A DNA stretch of 64,000 bases from Hoylesella buccalis ATCC 35310 (GCF_000177075.1 NZ_ADEG01000094.1:1-64000); one strand, 5' to 3'; shown: positions 37,320 to 46,808, numbered from the stretch's first letter. Translations and numbers: made by a program. Notes: generated by a model from the letters alone, not told the origin.

Positions 37320-40142
37320 TTACTTGTTTTCTTCCGGCAACATGGTTACCGAGATGTAGTTTCCGGCCTTCAAGAATTCTTTCATGAAGGCGGCGATGGA
37401 CTGTGGTGTCTGTGCGCTAATCACCTTTTTATAGTCAGTGTGCGAGTCAATACCGTGCTTACGATACAAATCCACCACACCATTCCAATAACGATTGGTC
37501 TTAGCCACATCATCCGCCTGCTTCAGCATCACGGCTTTAATCTTGTCAACCATCGTGGCATCCACCGTCTTGGTAAGCTCTTGCACGGCACTCTCCATGA
37601 TGTTCAGGGCCAAATCCTTCTTCTCTGGCTTCATGGGGCAAACGCCCAATAATTGAATCACATGATAATCATCGTCGATGGTTGCGGCACCTTGCGCCCC
37701 ACACGAGTAGGCTGCACCAGCATCCTCACGAATCTTCTGCAAATAAACCATCGACAACACCTGTCCGGCGATAGATGCTTTGACATCATTCTCCAAGGTG
37801 TAAGGCATATCTTCGTTGTACCATATCTTATAAGCCGTTGACTTAGGTGTTTCCATCTTGCGCTTGAAGGTGTTGTCTATCTTGCCTTTCTGCAAGAAGG
37901 TGACGCGATGTCCCTTCACAATCTTATTCTGTGAGGGCAGACTGGCAATGTATTGACAAATCAAGGGTCGGATGGCAGCCTCGTCATAGTTGCCTATGAG
38001 GGTGAATGTCCATGCTGCCGCATTGGCCGTACGCTCCTTAGCCATGGCCAAGATGCGGTCGTAAGATACGTTTGGCAGGTCATCTGCTTTGACAGGAGTC
38101 AACCGTGGATTGTGTCCATACATCGTCGCCGTGAGCGAATCAGAGAGGGCCACCTCCGGCGAGAGCGAGCGATTTTTCAGACTTACCTTGTACTGACTGA
38201 TGAGGTTGTCGTACGATTTCTGGTCTTTGTTGATGCCAGTGAAGTAGAGATACAGCATTTGCAGCATCGTTTCTACATCCTTGGGCGTGGACGACCCCGA
38301 TGCCGAGCTATTCTTAAAACCCAATGATAGGTTGACATTGGCAATCTTACCGGCCAATGCTTTTTGCAGTTCGGTCAGCGAGAACTGTCCCAATCCGCTA
38401 TTTGCAATCACTTCATCAAACATCTTGGCGTTGAGATAATCCTTCTCACCGTATAACGAAGAGCCTCCAAAGCCCTCTGCCGACAACAGCACCTCATCCT
38501 TCTTCAAGTCGGTATGCTTGAGCACAACCGTCGCACCGTTAGACAGTTTCAGCTCTGTGTACCCCAATTTGTCGTTCTTCTTCTCACTCTTGATGGTTCC
38601 AGGGGTCGGTTTTTTCGTAATCAACGGTTCGTTCTTCACGTTGTCAACGTATGCCGTTACCTGCTGTTGTTTGGCCGTTTGGAGAGCAGTGAGCAGTTCT
38701 TGACGGGTTGGATACACAGCACCCTCTTTCTCGTTGTTAAAGTTCACAATGACAATGTTGCTGTCGTTCTTGGGAATCAGCTGCTTCATGTATTCGTTGA
38801 CCGCCTCAACTGGAATGGCTGGAACCATCTGCTTCATCAATTGATAGGTATAATCGATGGACGGCATAGGCTCGTTGGTCAAGAAATAACCCAGACATTC
38901 ATTGAAAAACTGCGTGTTCTTGCGCTTGTCTTTGTTGCTGTATGCCTTGTCAAGGCTACTCAACAGGTCGGCTTTATAGCGATCGTATTCGGTTGGGGTG
39001 AATCCAAATTCGACTGCACGGCGTGCTTCTACCACGGCTGCGGTGAGCGAAGCGGCAAGTTGAGAGGGGTCTTTGGGTTGAGCAAAGATACTGAACGCAT
39101 CTTTTGTCTTCGCGAAAATATAGTTGTCATCACTGGCTCCAGCACCCACGTATGGGCAGTCTGCCTTTTGTGCTGCTTCGGTATAGCGATCGTTCAGCAT
39201 GTTGAGTGCGGCTCCTTTCAAATAACCATAGAAGATGTATTCAACGGAATTTTTCAACGAGTCGGGGTACGTATCGTGTTTGAACATCACCTGTACGTTG
39301 TTGGTTCGCTGCTCTTTATCCTTGTCAATGATAACGATTGGCTCAGCAGTGTCAGGTACTGGCTCGTTCAACACAGGAGTTTGGTTGGCTGGGTTCTTGA
39401 TACCACCGAAGAGTTTCTTGATCATTGCCTCGGTATGATCAACGTCCACGTCGCCAATCACAATGATGCCTTGGTTGGATGGATGATACCATTTCTCGTA
39501 ATAGTCGCGCAATTCCTTGGGTGAGAAGTTGTCTACGACACTCATCAGACCGATAGGATAACGCACACCGTACTTACTTCCGGGATACAGTTTGGGCAGA
39601 TTACGCTCAAACATGCGGCTCTGTGCGCTGGTTCGCAGTCGCCATTCCTCATGTATCACACCACGCTCCTTGTCTATCTCCTTTGGATCGAGTGTCAAAC
39701 CCGTAGACCAATCGCGCAAAATCAACAAGCAAGAATCGAGCGAACTCTGCCGGGTAGTGGGCACATTGTCAATGTTGTAAACTGTTTGGTCGATGGAGGT
39801 GTAAGCATTGAGGTCGCTTCCAAACTCCACACCAATGGAGCGCAAGTACTCAATGAGGTCGTTGCCTTTGAAGTTGTCGCTGCCATTGAACGCCATGTGT
39901 TCCAAGAAATGCGCCAGTCCTCGCTGACTTTCTTCCTCTTGAATGGACCCCACCTTCTGTGCAATATAAAAGTTTGCACGGTGTTCGGGCCAGTTGTTGT
40001 AACGAATAAAATAGGTTAAGCCATTGTCGAGCTTACCCATTCTCACAGCAGTGTCTACCGGTACGGGCGGCATCTGCATCTGGGCATGCAACATTCCTGC
40101 ACACAACAGAAGCAAAGCACTAAAAAGATGTCTGATTTTCAT
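37320..40142 (-). CDS. M16 family zinc metallopeptidase (two-domain, secreted)
   Basis: A 940-residue pitrilysin-family protease with signal peptide MKIRHLFSALLLLCAGMLHA. The inverted zinc motif HFLEH is in GLAHFLEHMAFNGS (about 75-90), with the distal Glu in the IHEEWR region. The second, non-catalytic M16 half spans about 520-900, with YTELKLSNGATVVLKHTD at its start. This long single-chain form is typical of Bacteroidota and acts in the periplasm on peptides. It follows the helicase gene by 51 bases and ends at a strong terminator. Confidence 0.92.
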   Translation of the reverse strand: MKIRHLFSALLLLCAGMLHAQMQMPPVPVDTAVRMGKLDNGLTYFIRYNNWPEHRANFYIAQKVGSIQEEESQRGLAHFLEHMAFNGSDNFKGNDLIEYLRSIGVEFGSDLNAYTSIDQTVYNIDNVPTTRQSSLDSCLLILRDWSTGLTLDPKEIDKERGVIHEEWRLRTSAQSRMFERNLPKLYPGSKYGVRYPIGLMSVVDNFSPKELRDYYEKWYHPSNQGIIVIGDVDVDHTEAMIKKLFGGIKNPANQTPVLNEPVPDTAEPIVIIDKDKEQRTNNVQVMFKHDTYPDSLKNSVEYIFYGYLKGAALNMLNDRYTEAAQKADCPYVGAGASDDNYIFAKTKDAFSIFAQPKDPSQLAASLTAAVVEARRAVEFGFTPTEYDRYKADLLSSLDKAYSNKDKRKNTQFFNECLGYFLTNEPMPSIDYTYQLMKQMVPAIPVEAVNEYMKQLIPKNDSNIVIVNFNNEKEGAVYPTRQELLTALQTAKQQQVTAYVDNVKNEPLITKKPTPGTIKSEKKNDKLGYTELKLSNGATVVLKHTDLKKDEVLLSAEGFGGSSLYGEKDYLNAKMFDEVIANSGLGQFSLTELQKALAGKIANVNLSLGFKNSSASGSSTPKDVETMLQMLYLYFTGINKDQKSYDNLISQYKVSLKNRSLSPEVALSDSLTATMYGHNPRLTPVKADDLPNVSYDRILAMAKERTANAAAWTFTLIGNYDEAAIRPLICQYIASLPSQNKIVKGHRVTFLQKGKIDNTFKRKMETPKSTAYKIWYNEDMPYTLENDVKASIAGQVLSMVYLQKIREDAGAAYSCGAQGAATIDDDYHVIQLLGVCPMKPEKKDLALNIMESAVQELTKTVDATMVDKIKAVMLKQADDVAKTNRYWNGVVDLYRKHGIDSHTDYKKVISAQTPQSIAAFMKEFLKAGNYISVTMLPEENK

Positions 40143-40193
40143 AGGTAAAATAATTTTATAAAATGGAAACTTATATTTATTATTGCATCGTCA

Positions 40194-42077
40194 CTATTTC
40201 TTTCTTGGCTTGCGGCGTGCCCAACCTTCTTCGGAGAAATCGGGGGTCTCGCCCTTGAATTTCACCTCGGGCTGCTGGAAGAACTGTCGCCAGTCGCCAG
40301 TGTCTTCCTGCTGATAAGAGGGATGTTTCGTGCTTTTTCCATTCTTGCGTCCACCCTCCGCACGTCTACCTGCAGCCCTTCCGCCACCTCTTGTGGCTTG
40401 CGATTTGCGTCCATGACCTTCCTCGTTGGCATCATTGCAGCGCACCTCTCTACCCTTGTAGATTGCTCCCGACAAAGAACGCATCACCTTGTTGGCATCT
40501 TTTTCGGGTACTTCGATATAGGATATTTTTCCCAACAGGTCGATATGTCCCACCTGCTGCCTACCTTTTACATGCTGGTTAATAAACTGCATCACCTCTC
40601 CGGGATAGAATCCATCGTCCTTACCCAAGTTGATAAACAGCCTACGATAACCTTTTTCGGGCGTTCGAGAGCGGCCTCCGCCTCGCTCCGAGCGAGCTTT
40701 TCTGCCACCACGCATACCCTTTTCCTCACCTCTGTCACCACGTTTGAGCGAGGGTTTCTCTATCTCTGGCGCATTCGCATAGTAATCCAAGAAGCGTCCA
40801 AACGTCAAACTGACAATCTTCTTGATGATATCATCCTTGTCGACATATTCAAAGTGTCGGTTAATTTCAACCATAAAGGGCGCAATCTGCTCTTCGTCAA
40901 CATCAATCTTCTCGATGTCGTGCATGGCTTTATACAACTGCTTGGCGCAAATTTCCTGTGCGGTAGGCAATGTTCCATCAACAAATTCCTTGCCAATTAT
41001 TTTCTCCACGGCACGCACTTTGGAACGCTCACGGGTGTGAATAATGCAAATAGAAGTACCTTTCTTCCCCGCACGGCCCGTTCGTCCGCTACGGTGCGTG
41101 TAATTCTCGGTATCATCGGGCATGCCATAGTTGATGACGTGCGTCAGGTCGTCCACATCCAATCCACGTGCAGCCACATCGGTTGCCACCAACAGCTGGG
41201 TGACGTGTTGACGAAACTTCTGCATGGTGAGGTCGCGCTGTTGCTGACTCAAGTCGCCATGCAGCGCCTCTGCGTTGTATCCATCCTTGATAAGTTTGTC
41301 AGCAATCTCTTGCGTTTCTATCTTTGTTCGGCAGAAGATAATGGCAAAAATGCGTGGGTAGTAATCCACGATGCGCTTCAGTGCCAAGTATTTGTCACGC
41401 GCATTCACCATATAATAAATGTGGTTCACGTTCTCGGCACCTTCGTTTCGGCTTCCCACTACAATCTCCTTGTAGTCACGCAAGTAAGTCTTGGCAATCT
41501 TTTCTATCTCGTTGCTCATGGTTGCCGAGAACAACAAGGTGTTGCGGTCGTCGGGAACACCTGCCAAAATGGTATTGATACTCTCCGAGAAACCCATGTT
41601 CAGCATCTCATCAGCCTCATCCAACACCACATTGTTTACATGATCGAGCTTTGCTACCCCACGGTTCATCAGGTCGATAAGTCGTCCCGGAGTCGCCACA
41701 ATGATTTGCGCACCATGTTTCAGTGCATGAATTTGGGTGACAATACTGGCACCTCCGTACACGGGTTCTACGTGTAGATTCTTGATATATTTAGCAAAAT
41801 CCTTCAAGTCATCAGCGATTTGCAAACACAGTTCGCGTGTAGGACTTAAAATAATGGCTTGTGTATGCTTGCTGTCAACATCTATTTTCTGCAAAAGGGG
41901 CAAGCCGTATGCTGCCGTTTTACCTGTTCCTGTCTGTGCTAATGCAATTACATCGTTCTTGTTTCCCAACAAATAAGGGATGACCTCTTCTTGTACTGGC
42001 ATGGGATGTACAAACCCCAGCTCCTCAATGGCGCGGCGAATCTCTTCGCTAACGCCTAATTCTTCAAATGTCTTCAA
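40194..42077 (-). CDS. DEAD-box RNA helicase with DbpA-like RNA-binding domain, TTG start
   Basis: A 627-residue helicase of the DeaD/CsdA type, unwinding RNA in ribosome assembly or cold adaptation. It shows the Q motif, AQTGTGKTAAYGLPLL, PTRELCLQIADD, VLDEADEMLNMGF, SATMSN, and HRSGRTGRAGKKGT. A basic, Gly/Arg-rich linker leads to a DbpA RNA-binding domain (RRLFINLGKDDGFYPGEV, about 490-565) and a second basic tail. The first ATG (42128) lies upstream of the promoter box at 42099-42106, so it cannot be used. Translation most likely starts at TTG 42077, giving LKTFEELGVSEEIRRAIEE, the usual family N-terminus. Confidence 0.92.
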   Translation of the reverse strand: MKTFEELGVSEEIRRAIEELGFVHPMPVQEEVIPYLLGNKNDVIALAQTGTGKTAAYGLPLLQKIDVDSKHTQAIILSPTRELCLQIADDLKDFAKYIKNLHVEPVYGGASIVTQIHALKHGAQIIVATPGRLIDLMNRGVAKLDHVNNVVLDEADEMLNMGFSESINTILAGVPDDRNTLLFSATMSNEIEKIAKTYLRDYKEIVVGSRNEGAENVNHIYYMVNARDKYLALKRIVDYYPRIFAIIFCRTKIETQEIADKLIKDGYNAEALHGDLSQQQRDLTMQKFRQHVTQLLVATDVAARGLDVDDLTHVINYGMPDDTENYTHRSGRTGRAGKKGTSICIIHTRERSKVRAVEKIIGKEFVDGTLPTAQEICAKQLYKAMHDIEKIDVDEEQIAPFMVEINRHFEYVDKDDIIKKIVSLTFGRFLDYYANAPEIEKPSLKRGDRGEEKGMRGGRKARSERGGGRSRTPEKGYRRLFINLGKDDGFYPGEVMQFINQHVKGRQQVGHIDLLGKISYIEVPEKDANKVMRSLSGAIYKGREVRCNDANEEGHGRKSQATRGGGRAAGRRAEGGRKNGKSTKHPSYQQEDTGDWRQFFQQPEVKFKGETPDFSEEGWARRKPRKK

Positions 42078-42098
42078 ATTCTTTTCTTTAATCGAGTA

Positions 42099-42130
42099 CA
42101 AAGGTACGGCTATTCCATGGATGCGCAAAG
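42099..42130 (-). promoter_or_regulatory. Promoter of the DEAD-box helicase gene
   Basis: TACCTTTG at 42099-42106 and CTTTG at 42126-42130 on the minus strand, 19 bases apart. It overlaps the region that would encode the first 10 residues of the ATG-started frame. Confidence 0.7.
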
Positions 42131-42319
42131 CAAATACCTTTATTTCTATCTATCGTGATACAAACATTAACATTCGGCATCGTTTTGATTATCAATGCCA
42201 AACAAACATGATGCGGCGGAACGACACTCTGCGATGAACAAAAGAAGAACCAACGCCTCATACCCATCAAAAACACGACACGATTCTCTCCCATTTCATT
42301 TTTTTTGTAAAGCTAATCC

Positions 42320-42349
42320 TTTGATATTCGCTGTTTTTAAGTATCTTTG
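42320..42349 (+). promoter_or_regulatory. Promoter of the PfkB kinase gene
   Basis: TTTG at 42320-42323 and TATCTTTG at 42342-42349, 18 bases apart. The leader is about 14 bases. Confidence 0.65.
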
Positions 42350-42369
42350 CCACAAATAAGGTACATACG

Positions 42370-43251
42370 ATGACAGATATATGTTGTTTGGGTCATATCA
42401 CGAGAGATAAAAATACAACACATAAACAGACCGTTTCCATGTCGGGAGGCACTGCTTATTATGTTGCTTATGCTTTCAACCATCTTCCCTCGAAGGTTAG
42501 TTTTCAGTTAGTAACCAAGGTGGGTAGCGAAGATATGCCAGTGACACAAGAAATGAAAGAGGCGGGTATTGACGTGAAAGTTTACCCCAGTGAACACACC
42601 GTTTTGTTTGAAAACATCTACGGAGAGAATCAAAATACTCGCTCACAACGTGTATTAGCGAAGGCTGATCCCTTCACCATTGAGGAGATGAAGCCGTTAA
42701 CGGGAAAGATATACCACATCGGTTCTCTTCTAAATGACGATTTCTCACCCGAGGTAGTGAAGTATTTATCTACCAAAGGACAAATCTCTATAGATGCACA
42801 AGGCTATCTTCGGGAGGTTCGCGGACAAGATGTTCACCCCATTGACTGGAAAGACAAGCTGGAAATTTTGGCATGTACGGACATCATCAAGGTGAATGAA
42901 CACGAAATGGAGGTCATCACGGGACTCAAAGACGCACGCCAAGCAGCCAAACAACTACACGCATGGGGTGTTAAAGAGGTCATCGTGACACTGGGAAGTG
43001 AAGGGTCTATCATTTATGCCAACGACCGTTTTTACGACATCCCAGCCTATGCACCGAGAGAAGTAGTAGATGCTACGGGGTGTGGCGACACTTACTCGGC
43101 TGGCTTTTTGTACTGTCGGTCACAGGGAATAGGGTTTGAAGAGGCAGGAAAGTTTGCCGCTGCCATGTGTACACTCAAGTTAGAACACAGCGGACCTTTT
43201 GACAGAAGCATTGAAGAGGTGCGAGCTATTATCAGAAAGCACGAGAAATAA
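42370..43251 (+). CDS. PfkB-family carbohydrate kinase
   Basis: A 293-residue ribokinase-fold kinase that phosphorylates a sugar, nucleoside or related alcohol with ATP. The N-terminal glycine-rich strand (MSGGTAYYVAYAFNHL) and the C-terminal signature DATGCGDTYSAGFLYC, with the catalytic Asp in GCGD, are intact. The lid reads VNEHEMEVITG and VTLGSEGSIIY. The substrate is not evident and neighbours do not help. It stands alone between a divergent helicase gene and a convergent transporter gene. Confidence 0.88.
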   Translation: MTDICCLGHITRDKNTTHKQTVSMSGGTAYYVAYAFNHLPSKVSFQLVTKVGSEDMPVTQEMKEAGIDVKVYPSEHTVLFENIYGENQNTRSQRVLAKADPFTIEEMKPLTGKIYHIGSLLNDDFSPEVVKYLSTKGQISIDAQGYLREVRGQDVHPIDWKDKLEILACTDIIKVNEHEMEVITGLKDARQAAKQLHAWGVKEVIVTLGSEGSIIYANDRFYDIPAYAPREVVDATGCGDTYSAGFLYCRSQGIGFEEAGKFAAAMCTLKLEHSGPFDRSIEEVRAIIRKHEK

Positions 43252-43276
43252 GGACACTTCGTCATTGGCAAATATA

Positions 43277-43318
43277 GAACAACGCCACTTGGTTTACTGA
43301 AACCAAGTGGCGTTGTTC
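43277..43318. terminator. Shared terminator hairpin between convergent genes
   Basis: A perfect 19-pair stem (43277-43295 with 43300-43318) and a four-base ACTG loop, centred between the PfkB stop and the YeiH-type stop. There is no long T tract on either side, but position and strength fit a bidirectional terminator. Confidence 0.8.
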
Positions 43319-43345
43319 ATCAAAAGGACTTTTATATCAAGTACC

Positions 43346-44386
43346 TTATATATTCATCAGCATAGGAACGACATATTTAGCCAAGCAATAACCACCGCCA
43401 ATGAGCCAAACAAATAAGATGGCTGCCAACAGAAAAGGCTTGGCTCCTGCTTTCTTAAATTTGTCAAAACTGGTTTCAGCTCCTAAAGCTGTCATCGCCA
43501 TGGTTAAGAGAAAGGTATCAAACTGATTAATCCATTCTACCAAAGCAACGGGCAACAGATTGAACGAATTGAACCCGATGACTACCAAGAACAAGATGGC
43601 AAACCATGGAATGGTAATCTTTCCTTTGGCTTGTTCTGCGGAATCGCGTTTGGTAAGATTACGGGCAACCGTCCAACTAATGACCAACAAGGCGGGCACG
43701 AGCATCATCACCCGAATCATCTTCACGATGATAGCGGTGTTGGACACGCCCTGCCCCATGGCATTGCCTGCGCCCACGACATGCGCAACCTCATGAACGG
43801 TAGAACCGGTGAAAAGCCCCATCAGCTCGGGCGACAGGTCAAAGACACCGTTGCGATATAACACTGGATAGAGAAACATCGACAACGTACCAAAGATGAC
43901 CACGGTAGACACAGCCACAGCTGTTTTATAGGGTTTGGTATTGATGGCCGACTCGGCACCCAGCACAGCCGCCGCACCACAGATGCCACTGCCAACGGAA
44001 GTGAGCAGAGCGATACTTCGATCCATCTTTAACAGCTTACCAATCAGCACACCGCCACAAACGGTCACGGTTACGATGATGGCATCGATGAGAATGGCAG
44101 GCAACCCCACGGCCGTGACATCCTGAAAAGTGAGCCTGAAACCGTACAAAATGATGCCAATTCGCAAGATGCGTTTGGAACAGAACAGGATTCCCGGAAC
44201 CCATGTGTCAGGTAAATTGTTGCGCAAACTGTTGGCATAGAGCATGCCAAGGATGATGCCGACTATCATCGGACTGAACGATAGGCTTTTTACAAACCCC
44301 ATGTCGCCAATATAGAACGCGGCTAACGAAAACAAGGTAATCAACAGTACGCCATGCAGCATGCTGCTTCTTTTTTCACTAAGCAT
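43346..44386 (-). CDS. YeiH/UPF0324 family membrane transporter
   Basis: A 346-residue protein with about ten membrane helices, recognised as YeiH (UPF0324), annotated as a putative sulfate or anion exporter. Key segments are FSPMIVGIILGMLYANSLR, GFRLTFQDV, SVGSGICGAAAVLG, GLFTGSTVHEVAHVVGAG and TALGAETSF. In E. coli, yeiH is next to and controlled by the LysR regulator YeiE. A LysR gene lies 530 bases upstream here on the same strand, which supports the pairing. A regulator-like inverted repeat lies upstream of its promoter. Confidence 0.85.
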   Translation of the reverse strand: MLSEKRSSMLHGVLLITLFSLAAFYIGDMGFVKSLSFSPMIVGIILGMLYANSLRNNLPDTWVPGILFCSKRILRIGIILYGFRLTFQDVTAVGLPAILIDAIIVTVTVCGGVLIGKLLKMDRSIALLTSVGSGICGAAAVLGAESAINTKPYKTAVAVSTVVIFGTLSMFLYPVLYRNGVFDLSPELMGLFTGSTVHEVAHVVGAGNAMGQGVSNTAIIVKMIRVMMLVPALLVISWTVARNLTKRDSAEQAKGKITIPWFAILFLVVIGFNSFNLLPVALVEWINQFDTFLLTMAMTALGAETSFDKFKKAGAKPFLLAAILFVWLIGGGYCLAKYVVPMLMNI

Positions 44387-44413
44387 TGATTTTACTTTTT
44401 AATGATTGAGTGG

Positions 44414-44421
44414 CAAAGGTA
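44414..44421 (-). promoter_or_regulatory. Promoter -7 box of the YeiH-type gene
   Basis: TACCTTTG on the minus strand, 28 bases before the ATG. No TTG element lies 17-21 bases upstream, as in an activator-dependent promoter. Confidence 0.6.
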
Positions 44422-44451
44422 CACAAAAATCGCTAATGCGACGTATAGTAA

Positions 44452-44479
44452 ATAACTATAACTCATAACCTGTAGTTAT
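44452..44479 (-). promoter_or_regulatory. Candidate LysR-type operator
   Basis: Inverted repeat ATAACTA (44452-44458) and TAGTTAT (44473-44479), spaced by 14 bases, with further AT-rich symmetry outside. Relative to the predicted transcription start near 44407 it covers about -45 to -72, where LysR-type activators bind. Confidence 0.4.
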
Positions 44480-44917
44480 AACGACAAGAACAACACAACT
44501 TTCAGCCGCCTACATATCTATACAACCACACAGAAAACTTTGCGTTTTTTAACTAAAATCCTTGACCTATTCCGCACGAGGCATCAGATTTTTCAAAATA
44601 TCGCAAAAATGTACCGCGCTCATTATCAACACTTTGCGATTTTTGCCCCTACAAAATGCTCGGTAAAGACGGCCTTTTTCCTCGTAATCTCTATGCATTC
44701 GGTCATCAATCTGCATGCTTTTGGAGCATAAAAGCATAGAGATTGGCTGGCAAAAGCATGCTACTAAGTTTTCAACACGCAAAATGTACTCTGAAAAACA
44801 CATATTTGCCGTCTTGTTTTTTCTATTTAACAGAAAACTCGATGCAAAACCAGCCTGTATAAAAATGAGCGTTTCTGCAACTTTTAACAGTTTCCTTGAA
44901 TCGCATTTTAACAGGAC
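44480..44917. other. Intergenic region of about 440 bases between the LysR gene and the YeiH operator
   Basis: No supported gene; the open frames are short and of poor composition. It holds AAGCAT-type repeat copy 3 (44713-44762) and a separate inverted repeat GCAAAAAT/ATTTTTGC with arms near 44602-44610 and 44639-44647. Confidence 0.5.
44713..44762 (-). repeat. AAGCAT-type dispersed repeat, copy 3
   Basis: Minus strand AGCATGCTTTTGCCAGCC followed by AATCTCTATGCTTTTATGC. It is flanked by a second GCATGC half-copy (44713-44718), so its ends can pair. Confidence 0.65.
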
Positions 44918-45808
44918 TCACCTCTTACATTCTGACGTAACAAACCGCTTGAAGACATTGACCAATTGGCCGCTCTCACCGTGTTTTTCTACAAAAACAA
45001 AATCTCTTTCCAGCTTCACATCCTCTATCTCGATTACCTTCAATTCACCTTCCAGCACCTCTTTCCGCACCGCGCGGATGGAAATGATGCCCATGCAGTT
45101 GGAATGCAGAATGAATCGCTTGATGCTTTCGGTACTGCCGAGGTATAGCTTAACATTCATGTCTGCGAGCGTTAACTGGTGTCTTTTCAGTTCACGCTCG
45201 AAGACATCGAGCGTACCCGACCCCATCTCGCGCAACACCAGCGGCTGTCGACACAGATCACCGATAGTGATGGAACTACGCTGCGTCAGCGGATGTCCCG
45301 ACCGGACAATGGCCACCAACTCGTCTTTCATCAGAAAAGAATACTTGCAGGGCGGCTGCCGCACGATGCCCTCTACCAATCCAATGTCTATCTTACCATC
45401 CATCAAGGCTGCCTCTATCTCCCGTGAGTTGCCACTGATAACCGAGACGTCCGTCTGCGGGTAAGCTTTGAGAAAGTTGGCCAGCATCTGGGGCAGCTCA
45501 TACTGCGAGATGGTGGTGCTGGCCCCAATGCGTATTCCACCACTGACGCGCTGCCGCAGACGGTTCATCTCAAAGTCGAGTCGCTGGTAATCGGCCGCCA
45601 ACACGTCGCTATGCTTCAGCAACAGTCGCCCAGCCTGTGTCAGCGAGATGCGGTTGCCCAGTCGGTCGAACAGCCTGACATGATAAGCGGCCTCCAGCTT
45701 CTGGATGTGCTTGCTGATGGCAGGCTGACTGATGTAGAGCTCTTGTGAGGCCTTGGTGAAGCTCAGATGGTGAGCCACACTTCTAAATACTTGTAAATCG
45801 AGATTCAT
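44918..45808 (-). CDS. LysR-family transcriptional regulator (CysL/YeiE-like)
   Basis: A 296-residue LysR regulator. The winged helix-turn-helix begins MNLDLQVFRSVAHHLSFTKA with SQPAISKHIQKLE in the recognition region, followed by a two-lobed ligand-binding domain with IRIGASTTISQYELP. The segment LREMGSGTLDVFE, including the GSGT anion-contacting turn, is typical of the CysB/CysL/YeiE group. The upstream frame opens far into xerD; the start at 45808 gives the standard N-terminus, with ATGs at 45820, 45826 and 45838 as alternatives. The YeiH gene downstream is the likely target. It follows xerD by about 34 bases. Confidence 0.87.
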   Translation of the reverse strand: MNLDLQVFRSVAHHLSFTKASQELYISQPAISKHIQKLEAAYHVRLFDRLGNRISLTQAGRLLLKHSDVLAADYQRLDFEMNRLRQRVSGGIRIGASTTISQYELPQMLANFLKAYPQTDVSVISGNSREIEAALMDGKIDIGLVEGIVRQPPCKYSFLMKDELVAIVRSGHPLTQRSSITIGDLCRQPLVLREMGSGTLDVFERELKRHQLTLADMNVKLYLGSTESIKRFILHSNCMGIISIRAVRKEVLEGELKVIEIEDVKLERDFVFVEKHGESGQLVNVFKRFVTSECKR

Positions 45809-45842
45809 GAGAGTTTGCATGTTCATTTTGGTCAGCATGCGC

Positions 45843-46808
45843 CTACTGTTGACTTTCAAGGTCGTTGGCAGACGGTCTGCTGGCCTCATCGGGTCTATCT
45901 TTGGCGTTTCGCGGGTGATGCAGGAGTATCTCCTCGCGCAAGGTCGTGGTGTCAATGTGCGTATAGATTTCAGTGGTGCCAATGCTTTCATGTCCCAGCA
46001 TCACTTGAATGGCGCGGAGGTCGGCCCCACCTTTCAGCAGTTCGGTGGCGAACGAGTGGCGAAGGGTGTGCGGAGAGATGGTTTTCTGGATGCCAGCCTC
46101 CTGAGCTTGGCGTTTTAGCATGATGAGAATCATGGTACGCGTGAGATGAGCACCACGGCGATTGAGGAACACATAGTCTTGTTCACCAGGTTTTATTTTC
46201 ATCAAATTGCGGTCGAGAAACCAAAGATTCAATTCTTTGATGGCTTTGGGCGAGATGGGTACAAGCCGTTCTTTGTTGCCTTTGCCGGTGACGCGGATGA
46301 AGCCTTCGTCCAAATAAAGATTGGAAAGTTGTAGGTTGACCAGCTCTGACACACGCAAACCGCACGAGAACAACACCTCAATGATGGCCTTGTTGCGCTG
46401 TCCTTCGGGCTTAGATAGGTCGATGCTGTTCTCTATCATGTCAACTTCCTCGGTGGACAACACCTCCGGCAGATGCTCCCCAAGCCGCGGAGACTCCAAT
46501 AACTCGGTAGGATCTTGCTCGATGTAGCCGTCAAGAACCAGGAAACGGTAGAACGAACGCACCCCACTTAGGATGCGAGCTTGCGAAGTTGGACCGATAT
46601 CGTGTTCGTGCAACTGGCCCGCGAAGTGCTGTAAATCTTCCAATCGTACGTCTAAGGGGCTTATCTCCTGCTGTTCACAGAACGATAAGAGCCAGCCCAA
46701 ATCGTTTTGATAAGCTATCAATGTGTTGGGTGAGTAATTGCGTTCCAGCTTCAGATAGCGGGTATACGACTTCACGATATCTGTTGTTGTTTTCTTGTTG
46801 CTTTCCAT
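45843..46808 (-). CDS. XerD-type site-specific tyrosine recombinase
   Basis: A 321-residue tyrosine recombinase, XerC/XerD size. The N-terminal SAM-like domain includes YLKLERNYSPNTLIAYQNDL. The catalytic residues are visible: Arg in CGLRVSELVNL, Lys near TGKGNKERLVPI, the HTLRHSFATELL box, the MLGHESIGTTEIYTHID box with His and the nucleophilic Tyr. It is more likely chromosomal XerD, resolving dimers at dif, than a phage integrase, because no phage genes or att repeats flank it. Starts: ATG 46808 chosen; 46850 is possible. Confidence 0.85.
   Translation of the reverse strand: MESNKKTTTDIVKSYTRYLKLERNYSPNTLIAYQNDLGWLLSFCEQQEISPLDVRLEDLQHFAGQLHEHDIGPTSQARILSGVRSFYRFLVLDGYIEQDPTELLESPRLGEHLPEVLSTEEVDMIENSIDLSKPEGQRNKAIIEVLFSCGLRVSELVNLQLSNLYLDEGFIRVTGKGNKERLVPISPKAIKELNLWFLDRNLMKIKPGEQDYVFLNRRGAHLTRTMILIMLKRQAQEAGIQKTISPHTLRHSFATELLKGGADLRAIQVMLGHESIGTTEIYTHIDTTTLREEILLHHPRNAKDRPDEASRPSANDLESQQ

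Noticed and set aside
38514..39524. A 336-codon plus-strand open frame opposite the M16 peptidase
   Set aside because: Antisense to a complete peptidase; hydrophobic-looking composition is the complement of its codons.
40323..41777. A 484-codon plus-strand open frame opposite the DEAD-box helicase
   Set aside because: Antisense to an intact helicase with all motifs; no recognisable protein features.
44567..44803. Minus-strand frame sharing QPISMLL with frames near 36.86 kb
   Set aside because: The shared peptide comes from the dispersed DNA repeat read in opposite strands, not from a protein family.
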